Shown piece after piece: positions 1 through 8,083 of a DNA stretch of 38,322 bases. The translations under genes and the position numbers were made by a program. The notes under the pieces were generated by a model. That model ran no database searches and was not told the origin of the DNA. It saw only the letters and a program-made list of their open reading frames with translations. Position 1 is the first letter of the stretch, and every line of letters starts with the position of its first letter. The stretch comes from Verrucomicrobiaceae bacterium (GTDB lineage Bacteria > Verrucomicrobiota > Verrucomicrobiia > Verrucomicrobiales > Verrucomicrobiaceae): contig JAIXYN010000034.1 in the NCBI GenBank assembly GCA_027490195.1, positions 1 to 38,322 on the forward strand, given 5' to 3'.

Positions 1-144
1 TGACCAAGTCCGCAGCGGCGCGGGATCGGATGGGTAGTTGAGCACAGCGGTGGGGGCGGCAGCGAGGAAGGACAATGCTTGAGGTTGAAGGTCGGAGGTG
101 AATGGAGAGGATGAGACTGTGGGGCATGGAAACCGCCATCCCAC
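1..144 (-). CDS. possible 5' end of a gene running off the left edge
   Basis: On the minus strand a frame is open from a possible GTG at 144 down to position 1 (48 codons). It includes the protein-like stretch LSFLAAAPTAVLNYPSDPAP. I do not recognise a family. There is no clear ribosome-binding site, and a TTG nearer the edge could equally be the start. A second minus-strand frame is also open here, so this could be chance. The sequence to the left of the window would decide it. Confidence 0.17.
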   Translation of the reverse strand, partial: MGWRFPCPTVSSSPFTSDLQPQALSFLAAAPTAVLNYPSDPAPLRTWS

Positions 145-241
145 TGCCGCCGCGCGCCTGAGGCGGATGCGCAGGCAGCGAGCCGAAGCTTTGTAATTCA
201 ATGCTTTGACATGCGCTTGGCGTACTAAATGCCAGCCTTGA

Positions 242-357
242 ATGCCACTTCATGAAGGGCGGACATCAGGAAGCAACGGGTACGCGGCGGAGGTTCATGA
301 GGGCGCTGCTAGTGATCTTGGTATGTTACGAGGGCGCTGGGTTTGCTTCCCGATCTT
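242..357 (+). repeat. dispersed repeat family R1, copy A
   Basis: A 116-bp stretch that recurs in inverted orientation at 23134-23249, without gaps and about 90 percent identical by eye. It lies between the left-edge sequence and the 3' end of the sulfatase gene and has no convincing coding frame. Its right end merges into repeat R5, and the same junction recurs near 9683-9777. Confidence 0.85.
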
Positions 358-367
358 GTTGCCGGAA

Positions 368-430
368 ACCCAGGGTGGCGCTCGCTGAGGCTCGCTTGCC
401 CTGGGCTGAATCCTCAGCCCCTTCAGGGCT
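368..430 (+). repeat. dispersed repeat family R5, copy A
   Basis: This starts with ACCCAGGG, contains CCCTGGGCT and ends in CAGCCCCTTCAGGGCT, so it holds two internal inverted repeats (CCCAGGG with CCCTGGG, and AGCCCCTTCAGGGCT). A related copy in the same orientation lies at 9714-9777. In both places it follows a shared GGGTTTGCTTCCCG tract. It ends about 50 bp before the end of the convergent sulfatase gene, so a terminator role is possible but untested. Confidence 0.65.
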
Positions 431-479
431 CAAGAAGAATGAGGCAGAATTGCAGCAAAAGTTCGAAAATGCCTCTTAT

Positions 480-1973
480 TTAAGTGGCATTCTTGCCAGC
501 CTTCTTTTCATCCGGCTTGTCAAACTTTGCCCCGCGCTCCGCCTGATCTGCGTTGGCAGGTGGTGTGGAAGCACTCGGCTTGCCCGTCTTGTCACCACGG
601 CCATCCCCCTCACCACGGATGCCTGCTGCGGGATTGAGCTGGGCGAGGATTTTAGTGAGCCGCTGGCGCGAAGACTGGGCCTCGGTGTCTTGGGTGTCTG
701 CGGGGACGGGGATCTCTTCAAAGGGTGCGTTTCTCATGTCAAAGAGCTGGCCCGTTTCATCCAGCTTCCAGCCGGCCTCGCGCACATGCCAGTGTCCGCC
801 CAGTTGCGTGAAGGCCCAGTTGTGCTCAGCCGCGCTATTGCCTTTGATCTGTGGGAGCAGGCTCTGGCCATCGATCACACGCTTCTCCGGCAACGGTGCT
901 CCAGCGATTTCCGCAAACGTGGGCAGCAGATCCGAGGCATCTGTGAAGTTGGCATCCTGACGGCCAGCAGGCGTGACACCCGGCCAGCTCACGATGAAAG
1001 GCACATGCCCGCCGCCTTCTTCCATGCCGCCCTTCTGCCCCACCATGCGCCGTCCGCCGATGGTGGCGCGCTCCGCGTGCGCCTTGCCGGTGCCGTTGTC
1101 GCCCATGAAAAAGATCACCGTGTTTTCGCGCAGCTTCAGGCGGTCCAGTTCCGCCACCAGCTTGCCGACCAGCTTGTCCATGTAGCTGATGTTGTCAGAG
1201 TAAAGCTGCAGCTCGCGCGCTGCCGCGTCTGTGCTCAGATCTGGCGGTGCGCTGTCCGGTGTCGGCAGGATCTGTGAATGCACGTGTGACATCGAGTAGT
1301 AGAGAAAGAAGGGCTTGTCTTTGTTCGCATTAACAAAGGAGACCGCGTCCGCGTGCAGCAGGTCAGGCATGTACTCGGAGTCCGAAAGCGTGAGCTGCTT
1401 CCCGTCGATGTGATACGGGCCGGGCTTTGCACGCACGCCGCCCTCCCCATCCTTGTCGCCTTTGAGTTGATACTTCTGCACCCACACTCCAGCCGCCGCT
1501 TTGTTCCAGTAGATGCCGCTCGCCTTGAAGCTCATCACATGGTCAAAGCCCCACTCCGCCGCATCGCCCGCTGGTAAAATCTGCCCCCACTTGCCGATCA
1601 TCGCCGTGGTGTAGCCCGCCTTCTTCAGCACCACCGGCGCCATGATCTCCGCGTTCTCCCCTGTGCGCGCCATCGTGCCGCAGGCATCCTGCGTGACCGC
1701 CCCCGAGCGGAAGCCGTAGCGCCCTGTGAGGATGAGCGCCCGCGAAGGTCCGCACAGCGGCGCGGTGTAAAAATGGCTGAAGCGTACCCCGCCCTGGGCC
1801 AGCGCATCAATGTGCGGCGTCTTGTAATGATCCGCCCCGTTCGCGCCGATCTCTGCATAGCCCAGATCATCCGCCAGAATGAAAACGATGTTCGGCTTCG
1901 TCGCGGCATGGACCTGGGCCCATGAAAGGAGGGAAAGGGAAAAAGCGCAGACGCGCACGAAGAGAGAATGCAT
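480..1973 (-). CDS. secreted type I sulfatase (formylglycine-dependent)
   Basis: Predicted arylsulfatase-type hydrolase that removes sulfate esters, probably from exported polysaccharides or glycans. The 497-residue product has a signal peptide (hydrophobic to about residue 20, cleavage after VHA at 23), the metal-binding ILADD at 32-36, and the sulfatase signature C74-G-P-S-R78 followed by LTGRYGFRSG. Cys74 is the residue converted to formylglycine in this family. A later GDNGTGK supplies further metal ligands. The lysine- and proline-rich C-terminal tail is low complexity. The start at 1973 was chosen because it puts the signal peptide at the N-terminus; the frame is open upstream to 2183 but that part does not look like protein. 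It is divergent from the TetR gene with about 400 bp between. No maturase is visible in the window. Substrate unknown. Confidence 0.93.
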   Translation of the reverse strand: MHSLFVRVCAFSLSLLSWAQVHAATKPNIVFILADDLGYAEIGANGADHYKTPHIDALAQGGVRFSHFYTAPLCGPSRALILTGRYGFRSGAVTQDACGTMARTGENAEIMAPVVLKKAGYTTAMIGKWGQILPAGDAAEWGFDHVMSFKASGIYWNKAAAGVWVQKYQLKGDKDGEGGVRAKPGPYHIDGKQLTLSDSEYMPDLLHADAVSFVNANKDKPFFLYYSMSHVHSQILPTPDSAPPDLSTDAAARELQLYSDNISYMDKLVGKLVAELDRLKLRENTVIFFMGDNGTGKAHAERATIGGRRMVGQKGGMEEGGGHVPFIVSWPGVTPAGRQDANFTDASDLLPTFAEIAGAPLPEKRVIDGQSLLPQIKGNSAAEHNWAFTQLGGHWHVREAGWKLDETGQLFDMRNAPFEEIPVPADTQDTEAQSSRQRLTKILAQLNPAAGIRGEGDGRGDKTGKPSASTPPANADQAERGAKFDKPDEKKAGKNAT

Positions 1974-2381
1974 GCAGGTGTTGGTGGTTGGCCCAAGGCC
2001 GGACGCTTCAACGCGCAACCGCGCCAATAGTTGCCAATATTTTACGTAACCCCGCACAGGGCCCGACATCATCGCCACGCGTGCCTTGACTTGTTGCGAC
2101 GAAACACAATGAGTCCAGATCGTGCATCCGCTTGCTCTGCGCGAGGCGTTAGTGATGACGTCAGTGCTGAAGTTCAAATGCACCGCAGTGCTGAGGTGCT
2201 GACATGGGCGTGAGTCTGTAGAGACTGCGCGTTATCTTTTTTGATCTAGTCCATTGATCTTCTGTGCCCGCAGGAAAACCGGGCCTCGCTTTACGCATGC
2301 GGGCCTCCGGGCCTATTTTCTCCCCAGCCAAAACCATTTGACGATGCACCTTTCACAAGTTAAACACCTGTTTATAAACGC
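1974..2381. other. divergent intergenic region between sulfatase and tetR
   Basis: About 400 bp without a convincing gene. It should carry the promoter of the sulfatase (minus) and of the efflux locus (plus). A TGACGTCA palindrome sits at about 2157-2164. Near the right end are the TTGACG box and tandem operators listed separately. Nothing else definite was seen. Confidence 0.5.
2338..2366 (+). promoter_or_regulatory. candidate promoter of the tetR-efflux locus
   Basis: TTGACG at 2338-2343 is a good -35 match. After a 17-bp spacer comes TAAACA at 2361-2366, a poor -10 match that coincides with the first operator half-site. If used, transcription would begin about 2373, leaving a leader of only about nine bases before the ATG at 2382. 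Inference only. Confidence 0.35.
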
Positions 2382-2388
2382 ATGTTTA
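2361..2388. promoter_or_regulatory. tandem palindromic operator of the TetR-type regulator
   Basis: Two abutting 14-bp palindromes: TAAACACCTGTTTA at 2361-2374 and TAAACGCATGTTTA at 2375-2388. Both fit TAAACANNTGTTTA, the second with one mismatch. Together they form a larger palindrome centred at 2374.5. The second site contains the start codon at 2382. Palindromic sites overlapping the promoter and start of the regulator's own gene are typical of TetR-family autorepression. No second copy was seen upstream of the pump or channel genes. Confidence 0.7.
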
Positions 2389-3068
2389 AATCTGCTCCAT
2401 CCCGTGAACATGATGCTGAGGCGCGGCGTGAGCGCCTGTTGAAGGCTGCCGCCGCCGTCTTTGCAAAAGACGGCTTTGAAAAGGCCAGCCTGCGCGCCAT
2501 CTGCCTGAAGGCAAAGGCCAATGTGGCCGCCGTGAAGTACTATTTCGGCAGCAAGGACGGACTCTACCGCGAGGTCTTCCTCTCCATCTGCCAGGAGAGC
2601 ATGAAGGAAGATGCGCCCGTCACTCTCGCAGAAGGCGGCTCACCCGAGGAGACCCTGCGGCGCTGGATTCATTACCTCCTCGATCATGCGCTGCTCAAGC
2701 GCACGAAGAACCCCGTGATGAGCCAGATCATGGCCCACGAAATGCGCGAGCCGACGCCCTGCCTCAACGAGTTCATCAAGCTCATCTTCCGCCCCTTCCA
2801 TCAGGAACTGGAGCGTATCATCGCAGCCGTCATGGGCAGGCGTGCGGTGGATGAAGACTGCGTCCTCTACTGCCATCACATCATCGGCCTCTGCCTCCAC
2901 TACGATCACTGCCGTGTGTTCGTTGACCGCCTTGGGCCGCCCGTGCCGAAGACTGAGACCGAAGTATTGCGTCTTGCTGACAACATTGCCGACTTTGTGC
3001 TCGGCGCGCTCGTATCCCGGCGCGCAACAAAGTCGAAACCCGCTTCACGTTCGAAAAAAAAGCCATGA
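2382..3068 (+). CDS. TetR/AcrR-family repressor of the efflux locus
   Basis: A 228-residue regulator. Residues about 15-63 form the TetR helix-turn-helix, with the family pattern AAAAVFAKDGFEKASLRAI followed by ANVAAVKYYFGSKDGLYREV. The C-terminal part resembles the ligand domain of CerR/YbiH-like members. Its last codons overlap the next gene by four bases (ATGA), so it is translationally coupled to the membrane-fusion protein. This makes it the likely local repressor of the pump. The start codon lies inside the tandem operator and there is no Shine-Dalgarno sequence, so initiation may be near-leaderless. The C-terminus is rich in lysine and serine. The inducer cannot be told from sequence. 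Confidence 0.92.
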   Translation: MFKSAPSREHDAEARRERLLKAAAAVFAKDGFEKASLRAICLKAKANVAAVKYYFGSKDGLYREVFLSICQESMKEDAPVTLAEGGSPEETLRRWIHYLLDHALLKRTKNPVMSQIMAHEMREPTPCLNEFIKLIFRPFHQELERIIAAVMGRRAVDEDCVLYCHHIIGLCLHYDHCRVFVDRLGPPVPKTETEVLRLADNIADFVLGALVSRRATKSKPASRSKKKP

Positions 3069-4165
3069 CTTCTCCACTCTTCAAATTCTTTCAGGTGCTC
3101 GGCTTCGGTGTCTTGGGCTTAGCCTTGACCGGCTGCGGCAAAGCACCGGCTGGCGCGCCTGCCGAAGTGCCCAAAGCTCCCGCTGCGATCACCGTTCAAA
3201 CGGCTGTGGCGAAGGAAGAGTCTATGCCGCGCTATTTGCGACTCACGGGCGAGATCACTGCCGCGCAGAATGCCGCCGTTGCCGCAGACACGACCGGGAA
3301 GGTGATCGAGACGCCCGTCGAGCGTGGGACTGTGGTTAAAACTGGCGATGTGCTGGTGCAACTCGATAGCCGCACTGCCGAGCTCAATCTCGCGGAGGCC
3401 GAAGCCAATGTGGTGCTGGCGAAATCCAAGCTGGATCTCGCGGAGAGCGAAGTGAAGCGAAATGAGCCGCTGGTGCAGATGAAGGCGGTGGCCGCAACGG
3501 ACTTCGAACGCATCAAGGCAGATCGCGATGGTGCTGCGGCGAGTTTGTCCGCCGCTGAAGCGCGCCGAGACATGACCAAGAAGACGCTGGAAGATTCCAC
3601 CATCCGCGCGCCGTTTAACGGCACCGTGGCTGAGCGCTTTGTGACTGCAGGCGAGTACGTCATGGCCAACTCGAAAGTCGCGCAGGTCATTGATTTGAAT
3701 GAGCTGCGGCTGCTGGTGAATGTGTCGGAGCCTTCCGTGGGACTTATTCGTGTGGGGCAGACGGTGGAGTTCAGTGTATCCCCGTTTCCAGGTGAGGTTT
3801 TCAAGGGAACGGTCAAATTTATCGGTGCAGCTGTGCGCGCTGAATTGCGAGATCTTCAGGTGGAGGCTGAGGTGACGAACACTGATGGCCGCCTGCGGCC
3901 AGGACTCTTTGCCGAAGCACGTCTGACGCTTCCGCAGCAGACGGCCATCACGATTCCTGCGAATGCTGTGCGCACGGATGGTGCCAATCAGAAAGTTTGG
4001 GTGGTGGAGTCAGGCCAACTCACCGAGCGACTGGTGGAGGTGGGTGAGACGGACAAAGACCGCATCGAAATTCGCCGGGGTGTGAAGAAGGGCGAAAACG
4101 TGGTGCTCTCTCCGGGTGCGGATGCTGCTGATGGCGTGCCTGTGCAGATGGCTCCTCAATCCTAA
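3065..4165 (+). CDS. RND efflux membrane-fusion (periplasmic adaptor) lipoprotein
   Basis: HlyD/AcrA-type adaptor of 366 residues that links an inner-membrane RND pump to an outer-membrane channel. The lipobox LTGC ends at Cys24. Next come the first half of the lipoyl domain (about 65-100, with the family pattern GKVIETPVERGTVVKTGDVL), an alpha-helical hairpin rich in A, E, K and L (about 105-175), the second lipoyl half (TIRAPFNGTVAERFVTAGEYV), a beta-barrel domain, and the membrane-proximal domain. The start overlaps the stop of the TetR gene by ATGA. The pump gene follows only after a 535-bp gap occupied by tandem repeats, which is unusual for this operon type. Substrates are not evident. 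Confidence 0.94.
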   Translation: MTSPLFKFFQVLGFGVLGLALTGCGKAPAGAPAEVPKAPAAITVQTAVAKEESMPRYLRLTGEITAAQNAAVAADTTGKVIETPVERGTVVKTGDVLVQLDSRTAELNLAEAEANVVLAKSKLDLAESEVKRNEPLVQMKAVAATDFERIKADRDGAAASLSAAEARRDMTKKTLEDSTIRAPFNGTVAERFVTAGEYVMANSKVAQVIDLNELRLLVNVSEPSVGLIRVGQTVEFSVSPFPGEVFKGTVKFIGAAVRAELRDLQVEAEVTNTDGRLRPGLFAEARLTLPQQTAITIPANAVRTDGANQKVWVVESGQLTERLVEVGETDKDRIEIRRGVKKGENVVLSPGADAADGVPVQMAPQS

Positions 4166-4234
4166 CGTATCAATATGAGCGCATCGAAGACCCCCAACGC
4201 GAACAGAAGAAGCTCCGCATCCGGATGCTCTATA

Positions 4235-4616
4235 CTGGGAGCGCCGATATTTTATCGGCTCTGGGCGAACGTCTCTGCTATTCCGCCACGCAATCAAACC
4301 GGCAATCAACACATGGGTTTCTCGCCCCTCTGGCAGCAAAGACCGGAGCCGGTTACAAACCGGCGCTCCCAGCCCAGACTGCCCGAAGGGCGTAGCTCAT
4401 GGCTGGGAGCGCCGATATTTTATCGGCTCTGGGCGAGCGTCTCTGCCATTCCGCCACGCAATCAAACCGGCAATCAACACATGGGGTTCTCGACCCTCTG
4501 GCAGCAAAGGCCGGAGCCGGTTACAAACCGGCGCTCCCAGCCCAGACTGCCCGAAGGGCGTAGCTCATGGCTGGGAGCGCCGATATTTTATCGGCTTTGG
4601 GCGAACGTTTCTGCTC
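4235..4616 (+). repeat. tandem 168-bp repeat (two full units and a truncated third)
   Basis: Units begin at 4235, 4403 and 4571, an exact period of 168 bp. Each full unit is a 138-bp element bounded by 11-bp inverted ends (CTGGGAGCGCC, for example 4235-4245, and GGCGCTCCCAG, 4362-4372), plus a 30-bp spacer. Inside are two hairpins: GCCGATATTTTATCGGC near the left end and CCGGTTACAAACCGG near the right. The third copy keeps only its left 46 bp or so. This fills most of the 4166-4700 gap between adaptor and pump genes. A long frame crosses it but is repetitive and not protein-like, so I treat it as non-coding. Confidence 0.9.
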
Positions 4617-4700
4617 CTTCGCGTCATCCATCGTTCCAATGGTATGAATAAGCACAATCTCACACCACTGGTTTAATTAACCCCTTCCTCTTTTTAACTT

Positions 4701-7700
4701 ATGCAATGGCTTGCCCGCATCTGTGTTCAGCGTCCTGTCCTCGCCAGCGTCATCGTGTTGGTGTTTGTGGTGGTGGGCATCATTGGCTTCACCCGGCTGC
4801 CGGTGGACCGTTTTCCGAAGGTGGACTTTCCCACGGTGGCGATCACCACGCGTCTCAATGGCGCGACGCCGAAGGAAGTGGAAACGCAGATCACTGACAA
4901 GATCGAAGAGGCGGTGAACACTGTGAGCGGCATTGATGAACTGCGGTCCGTTTCCAGTGAAGGCATCTCCCAGGTCATCGTGGTCTTCCTGCTGGAAAAG
5001 AATGTGGATGTGGCGGCGCAGGAAATCCGCGACCGGGTGAATCGCATCATTTCCGAACTCCCGGATGATGCGGATCCGCCCATCGTGGAAAAGCTTGATC
5101 CTGATGCCTCGCCGATTCTCAACGTGGCGCTGACGGCTGATCGTCCAGCGCGTGAGATCACCGAATACGCGGACAAGGTGCTGCGGCGTCAGCTTGAAAG
5201 CGTGCCCGGTGTGGGGCAGGCCACGCTGCTGGGGGGACGCAAGCGGCAGATCAATGTGTGGATGGACCCGGTGCGCCTGCGCTCCTTCAATCTCACTGCC
5301 ATCGATGTGCAGAAGGCGCTGCGTTCGCAGAATGTGCAGATACCCGCAGGCACCGTGAAGGACGCCGCCAGTCAGGAAGGCCTGCGCGTGCTAGGCAAGG
5401 CTGCCTCCGTAGCGGAGCTGAGGCAGATGGTCGTGCGTGAAAAAGACGGCGGCCTCGTGCGCCTTGGAGACCTGGCACGCGTGGAAGATGGTGCCGAGGA
5501 GCCGCAGACTGCCGCAAGGCGAAACGGCATTCCCAGCGTGGTGATTTCACTGCGCAAGCAGTCCGGGGAAAACACCATCAAGGTGGTGGATGCCGTGAAG
5601 GAGCGTCTGGCGGAGGTGACCAAGATGCTGCCTGCGGGCTATGAGATCAATGTGGTGCGAGACAACTCCCTTGTCATTCGCACCAGCACGCATGCCGTGC
5701 AGGAACATCTCATTCTCGGTGCTGTGTTTGCCGCGCTGATCGTGCTTCTGTTTCTGGGGAACACCCGCGCGACCTTCATCGCCGCGCTTTCGATTCCCAC
5801 TTCCATCATCGCCGCGTTTGGCGTCATGTGGGCGCAGGATGTGACGCTGAATCAGATCAGCCTCGTGGCGCTCGCCCTGGCAGTGGGCATCGTGATCGAT
5901 GACGCCATCATCGTGGTGGAAAACATCTTCCATCACATGGAGGAGAAAGGCGAAAATGCGCATGACGCGGCCATCAATGGCACGAAAGAAATCGGGCTCG
6001 CGGTGATGGCCACCACGCTCTCGCTGCTTGCGGTGTTTGTGCCTGTGGCTTTCCTCAGCGGCATTGTGGGCATGTTCTTGAAGAGCTTCGGCCTGACCAT
6101 GGCCTTTGCCATTGCGGTGTCTTTGCTCATCAGTTTCACGCTGGTGCCATCCCTCGCGGCGCGCATGCTTGGCCGCAGACGCAAGAGCTGGATCGAGCGT
6201 GCGCTGGACCGCGTGGTGAATGTTTTCTACCGTCCCATCGAGGCCATTTACATGATCATGCTGCGCTTCTCCATGCGGTACCGCTGGGTGATCCTGCTGG
6301 CGTGCTTCGGCGCGCTGGCATCGCTGCCGCTGCTGATGCGCACGGTGCAGAAGAGCTTCATGCCACCCACGGAAGAGGCGGAGTTTATTGTGAATATCCG
6401 CGTCCCTGAAGGCACCACGCTGGCCTCCACCGATCTGCTGGGAGAGCGCGTGGCGCGCAGCATCCGCGCGCTGCCCGGAGTGGAGTCCACGCTGCTGACC
6501 ATTGGCGACAATGACCAGCGCGTGCCCAATCTGGCCGGCATCTACGTGCGGCTCACTGATCCTGATACGCGCAAAGCCACGCAGCAGGACATCATGGATC
6601 AGGTGCGCAAAGAGATCCTGCCCAAATACCCCGCCGAGTGGCGCATGACCGTTCTCGCGGTGCCGCCTTTCAACACCGGACAGTCCAGTGCCAACATTCA
6701 GTTCTACGTCGCCGGGCCGGATCTCGACCGCCTTACCGCTGCCACGGATGTCATCATGAAGGAGGCCAAACAAATTCCCGGCATCCGTGATCTGGACTCC
6801 ACGCTCATCAGCGGCAAACCCGAGATCACCGCGAGTGTGGACCGCAGCAAGGCTGGCCAGTTGGGTGTCAACATTGCCGATCTTTCCACCACGCTGCGTC
6901 TGCTGGTGGGTGGTCTGGATGTCTCCACTTACGATGAGGGTGGTGAGCAGTATGACATCCACTTGCGCGCTGAAGCCGGCTACCGCAACAACCTTGAAGC
7001 CATGGAGCAGCTCTCTGTGCCAAGCGCCAGCGGCGTGCCTGTGGCGCTAAACAATGTGCTAAAACTGGAGCAGACTTCCGGCCCCTCGCAGATCGACCGG
7101 CTGAACCGCCGCCGTCAGGTGACCATCAGTGCAAACAACGCGCCGGACGTGGGTGAAAGCCAGATCGTGGATGCCATTGATGACATCGTGAAAAAGCAGA
7201 ATCTTCCTGCGGACTACAGCAGCGGTGTCGCGGGCCGGTCCAAGGAAATGGCGCGCACGGGCAAAGCCTTTGGCATGGCTTTCCTCATGGCCTTTGTGTT
7301 CATGTACTTGATCCTCGCGGCGCAGTTTGAGAGCTGGATTCACCCGCTTACCATTCTGCTGGCGCTGCCGCTCACGCTGCCGTTTGCCATCCTCTCGCTC
7401 ATCATCTTTGGCCAGTCGCTCAATCTTTTCTCCATGCTCGGTGTGCTGGTGCTCTTCGGCATGGTGAAGAAAAACGGCATCTTGCAGATTGATCACACCA
7501 TTCACCTCCGAGCCCAAGGTCTGAACCGCCTGGACGCCATCCTCAAAGCCAACAAAGACCGACTGCGTCCCATTCTCATGACCACGCTCGCGTTCGTCGC
7601 GGGCATGGTGCCCATGATGCTGGCGCGCGGTGTGGGTGCTGCGTTTAACAATGCCACCGCTGGCGTGATCCTTGGTGGGCAGACGTTGTCCCTGCTGCTC

Positions 7701-7841
7701 ACGCTGCTTGCCACGCCGGTCATCTATTCCTGCTTTGACGACATCATCGAATGGCAACGACGCCGTGCTAAAAAGCGTGAGGCACGCCGCGCCGCACGCA
7801 AGGCCGCACTGCCGCCTGAGCCTGCCCGTGCTGCTGTTTGA
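4701..7841 (+). CDS. HAE1-type RND multidrug efflux pump
   Basis: Inner-membrane proton/drug antiporter of 1046 residues, the usual length for AcrB relatives. It opens with the family pattern PVLASVIVLVFVVVGIIGF (TM1) and LPVDRFPKVDFP. The TM4 motif GIVIDDAIIVVEN carries the proton-relay pair Asp400-Asp401. A conserved Lys924-Asn925 lies in GMVKKNGILQ of the second half, matching Lys940 in AcrB. Two large periplasmic loops alternate with TM2-6 and TM8-12, as expected of the internal duplication. The C-terminus is a short arginine- and alanine-rich cytoplasmic tail. Together with the genes at 3065 and 8084 it makes a complete tripartite system. No ribosome-binding site is visible at the start. 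Substrate range is unknown. Confidence 0.96.
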   Translation: MQWLARICVQRPVLASVIVLVFVVVGIIGFTRLPVDRFPKVDFPTVAITTRLNGATPKEVETQITDKIEEAVNTVSGIDELRSVSSEGISQVIVVFLLEKNVDVAAQEIRDRVNRIISELPDDADPPIVEKLDPDASPILNVALTADRPAREITEYADKVLRRQLESVPGVGQATLLGGRKRQINVWMDPVRLRSFNLTAIDVQKALRSQNVQIPAGTVKDAASQEGLRVLGKAASVAELRQMVVREKDGGLVRLGDLARVEDGAEEPQTAARRNGIPSVVISLRKQSGENTIKVVDAVKERLAEVTKMLPAGYEINVVRDNSLVIRTSTHAVQEHLILGAVFAALIVLLFLGNTRATFIAALSIPTSIIAAFGVMWAQDVTLNQISLVALALAVGIVIDDAIIVVENIFHHMEEKGENAHDAAINGTKEIGLAVMATTLSLLAVFVPVAFLSGIVGMFLKSFGLTMAFAIAVSLLISFTLVPSLAARMLGRRRKSWIERALDRVVNVFYRPIEAIYMIMLRFSMRYRWVILLACFGALASLPLLMRTVQKSFMPPTEEAEFIVNIRVPEGTTLASTDLLGERVARSIRALPGVESTLLTIGDNDQRVPNLAGIYVRLTDPDTRKATQQDIMDQVRKEILPKYPAEWRMTVLAVPPFNTGQSSANIQFYVAGPDLDRLTAATDVIMKEAKQIPGIRDLDSTLISGKPEITASVDRSKAGQLGVNIADLSTTLRLLVGGLDVSTYDEGGEQYDIHLRAEAGYRNNLEAMEQLSVPSASGVPVALNNVLKLEQTSGPSQIDRLNRRRQVTISANNAPDVGESQIVDAIDDIVKKQNLPADYSSGVAGRSKEMARTGKAFGMAFLMAFVFMYLILAAQFESWIHPLTILLALPLTLPFAILSLIIFGQSLNLFSMLGVLVLFGMVKKNGILQIDHTIHLRAQGLNRLDAILKANKDRLRPILMTTLAFVAGMVPMMLARGVGAAFNNATAGVILGGQTLSLLLTLLATPVIYSCFDDIIEWQRRRAKKREARRAARKAALPPEPARAAV

Positions 7842-7870
7842 GAATGTGCTAGTGAATGGGTGCAGAGACG

Positions 7871-8019
7871 AATGACGAAACCAGAATGAGGAATGACGAA
7901 TGAATGACAAAACTCCAATGACGAAACTCGCTGCAGGCAAAGCCCAGGTGCCGACACTCTGCCCTTCAGACTTAGGCATTCCACATTCATTCGGCATTCT
8001 ACATTCTGGTTTCGTCATT
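7871..8019. repeat. long imperfect inverted repeat rich in ATGACGAA
   Basis: The outer arms AATGACGAAACCAGAATG (7871-7888) and its exact reverse complement (8002-8019) form an 18-bp perfect stem. Just inside, GAATGACGAATGAATG on the left pairs with the complement of a near-identical GAATGCCGAATGAATG on the right. The centre is unpaired and not repetitive. It fills most of the space between pump and channel genes. From memory, similar ATGACGAA-type elements are scattered through genomes of Planctomycetes and Verrucomicrobia. Confidence 0.8.
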
Positions 8020-8083
8020 TAGCCCGAGCCCTTTCTCTCATCTCCTCGGAACCTTGCCTTTATCCTTCATGATTTTCTCCTTC

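Noticed and set aside
252..1277. Long plus-strand open frame antisense to the sulfatase gene
   Set aside because: It is the complement of a clear sulfatase with signature motifs; its protein has no domain character and it crosses repeats R1 and R5.
3065..3075. Possible frameshift between tetR and adaptor genes
   Set aside because: The four-base ATGA overlap is ordinary translational coupling; both proteins are complete.
4175..4651. Open frame across the tandem repeat between adaptor and pump
   Set aside because: It stays open only because the 168-bp period is a multiple of three; the product is a repeat of the element with no protein features.
5547..6962. 471-codon antisense frame inside the RND pump gene
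   Set aside because: It is histidine- and arginine-rich shadow sequence opposite a highly conserved gene.
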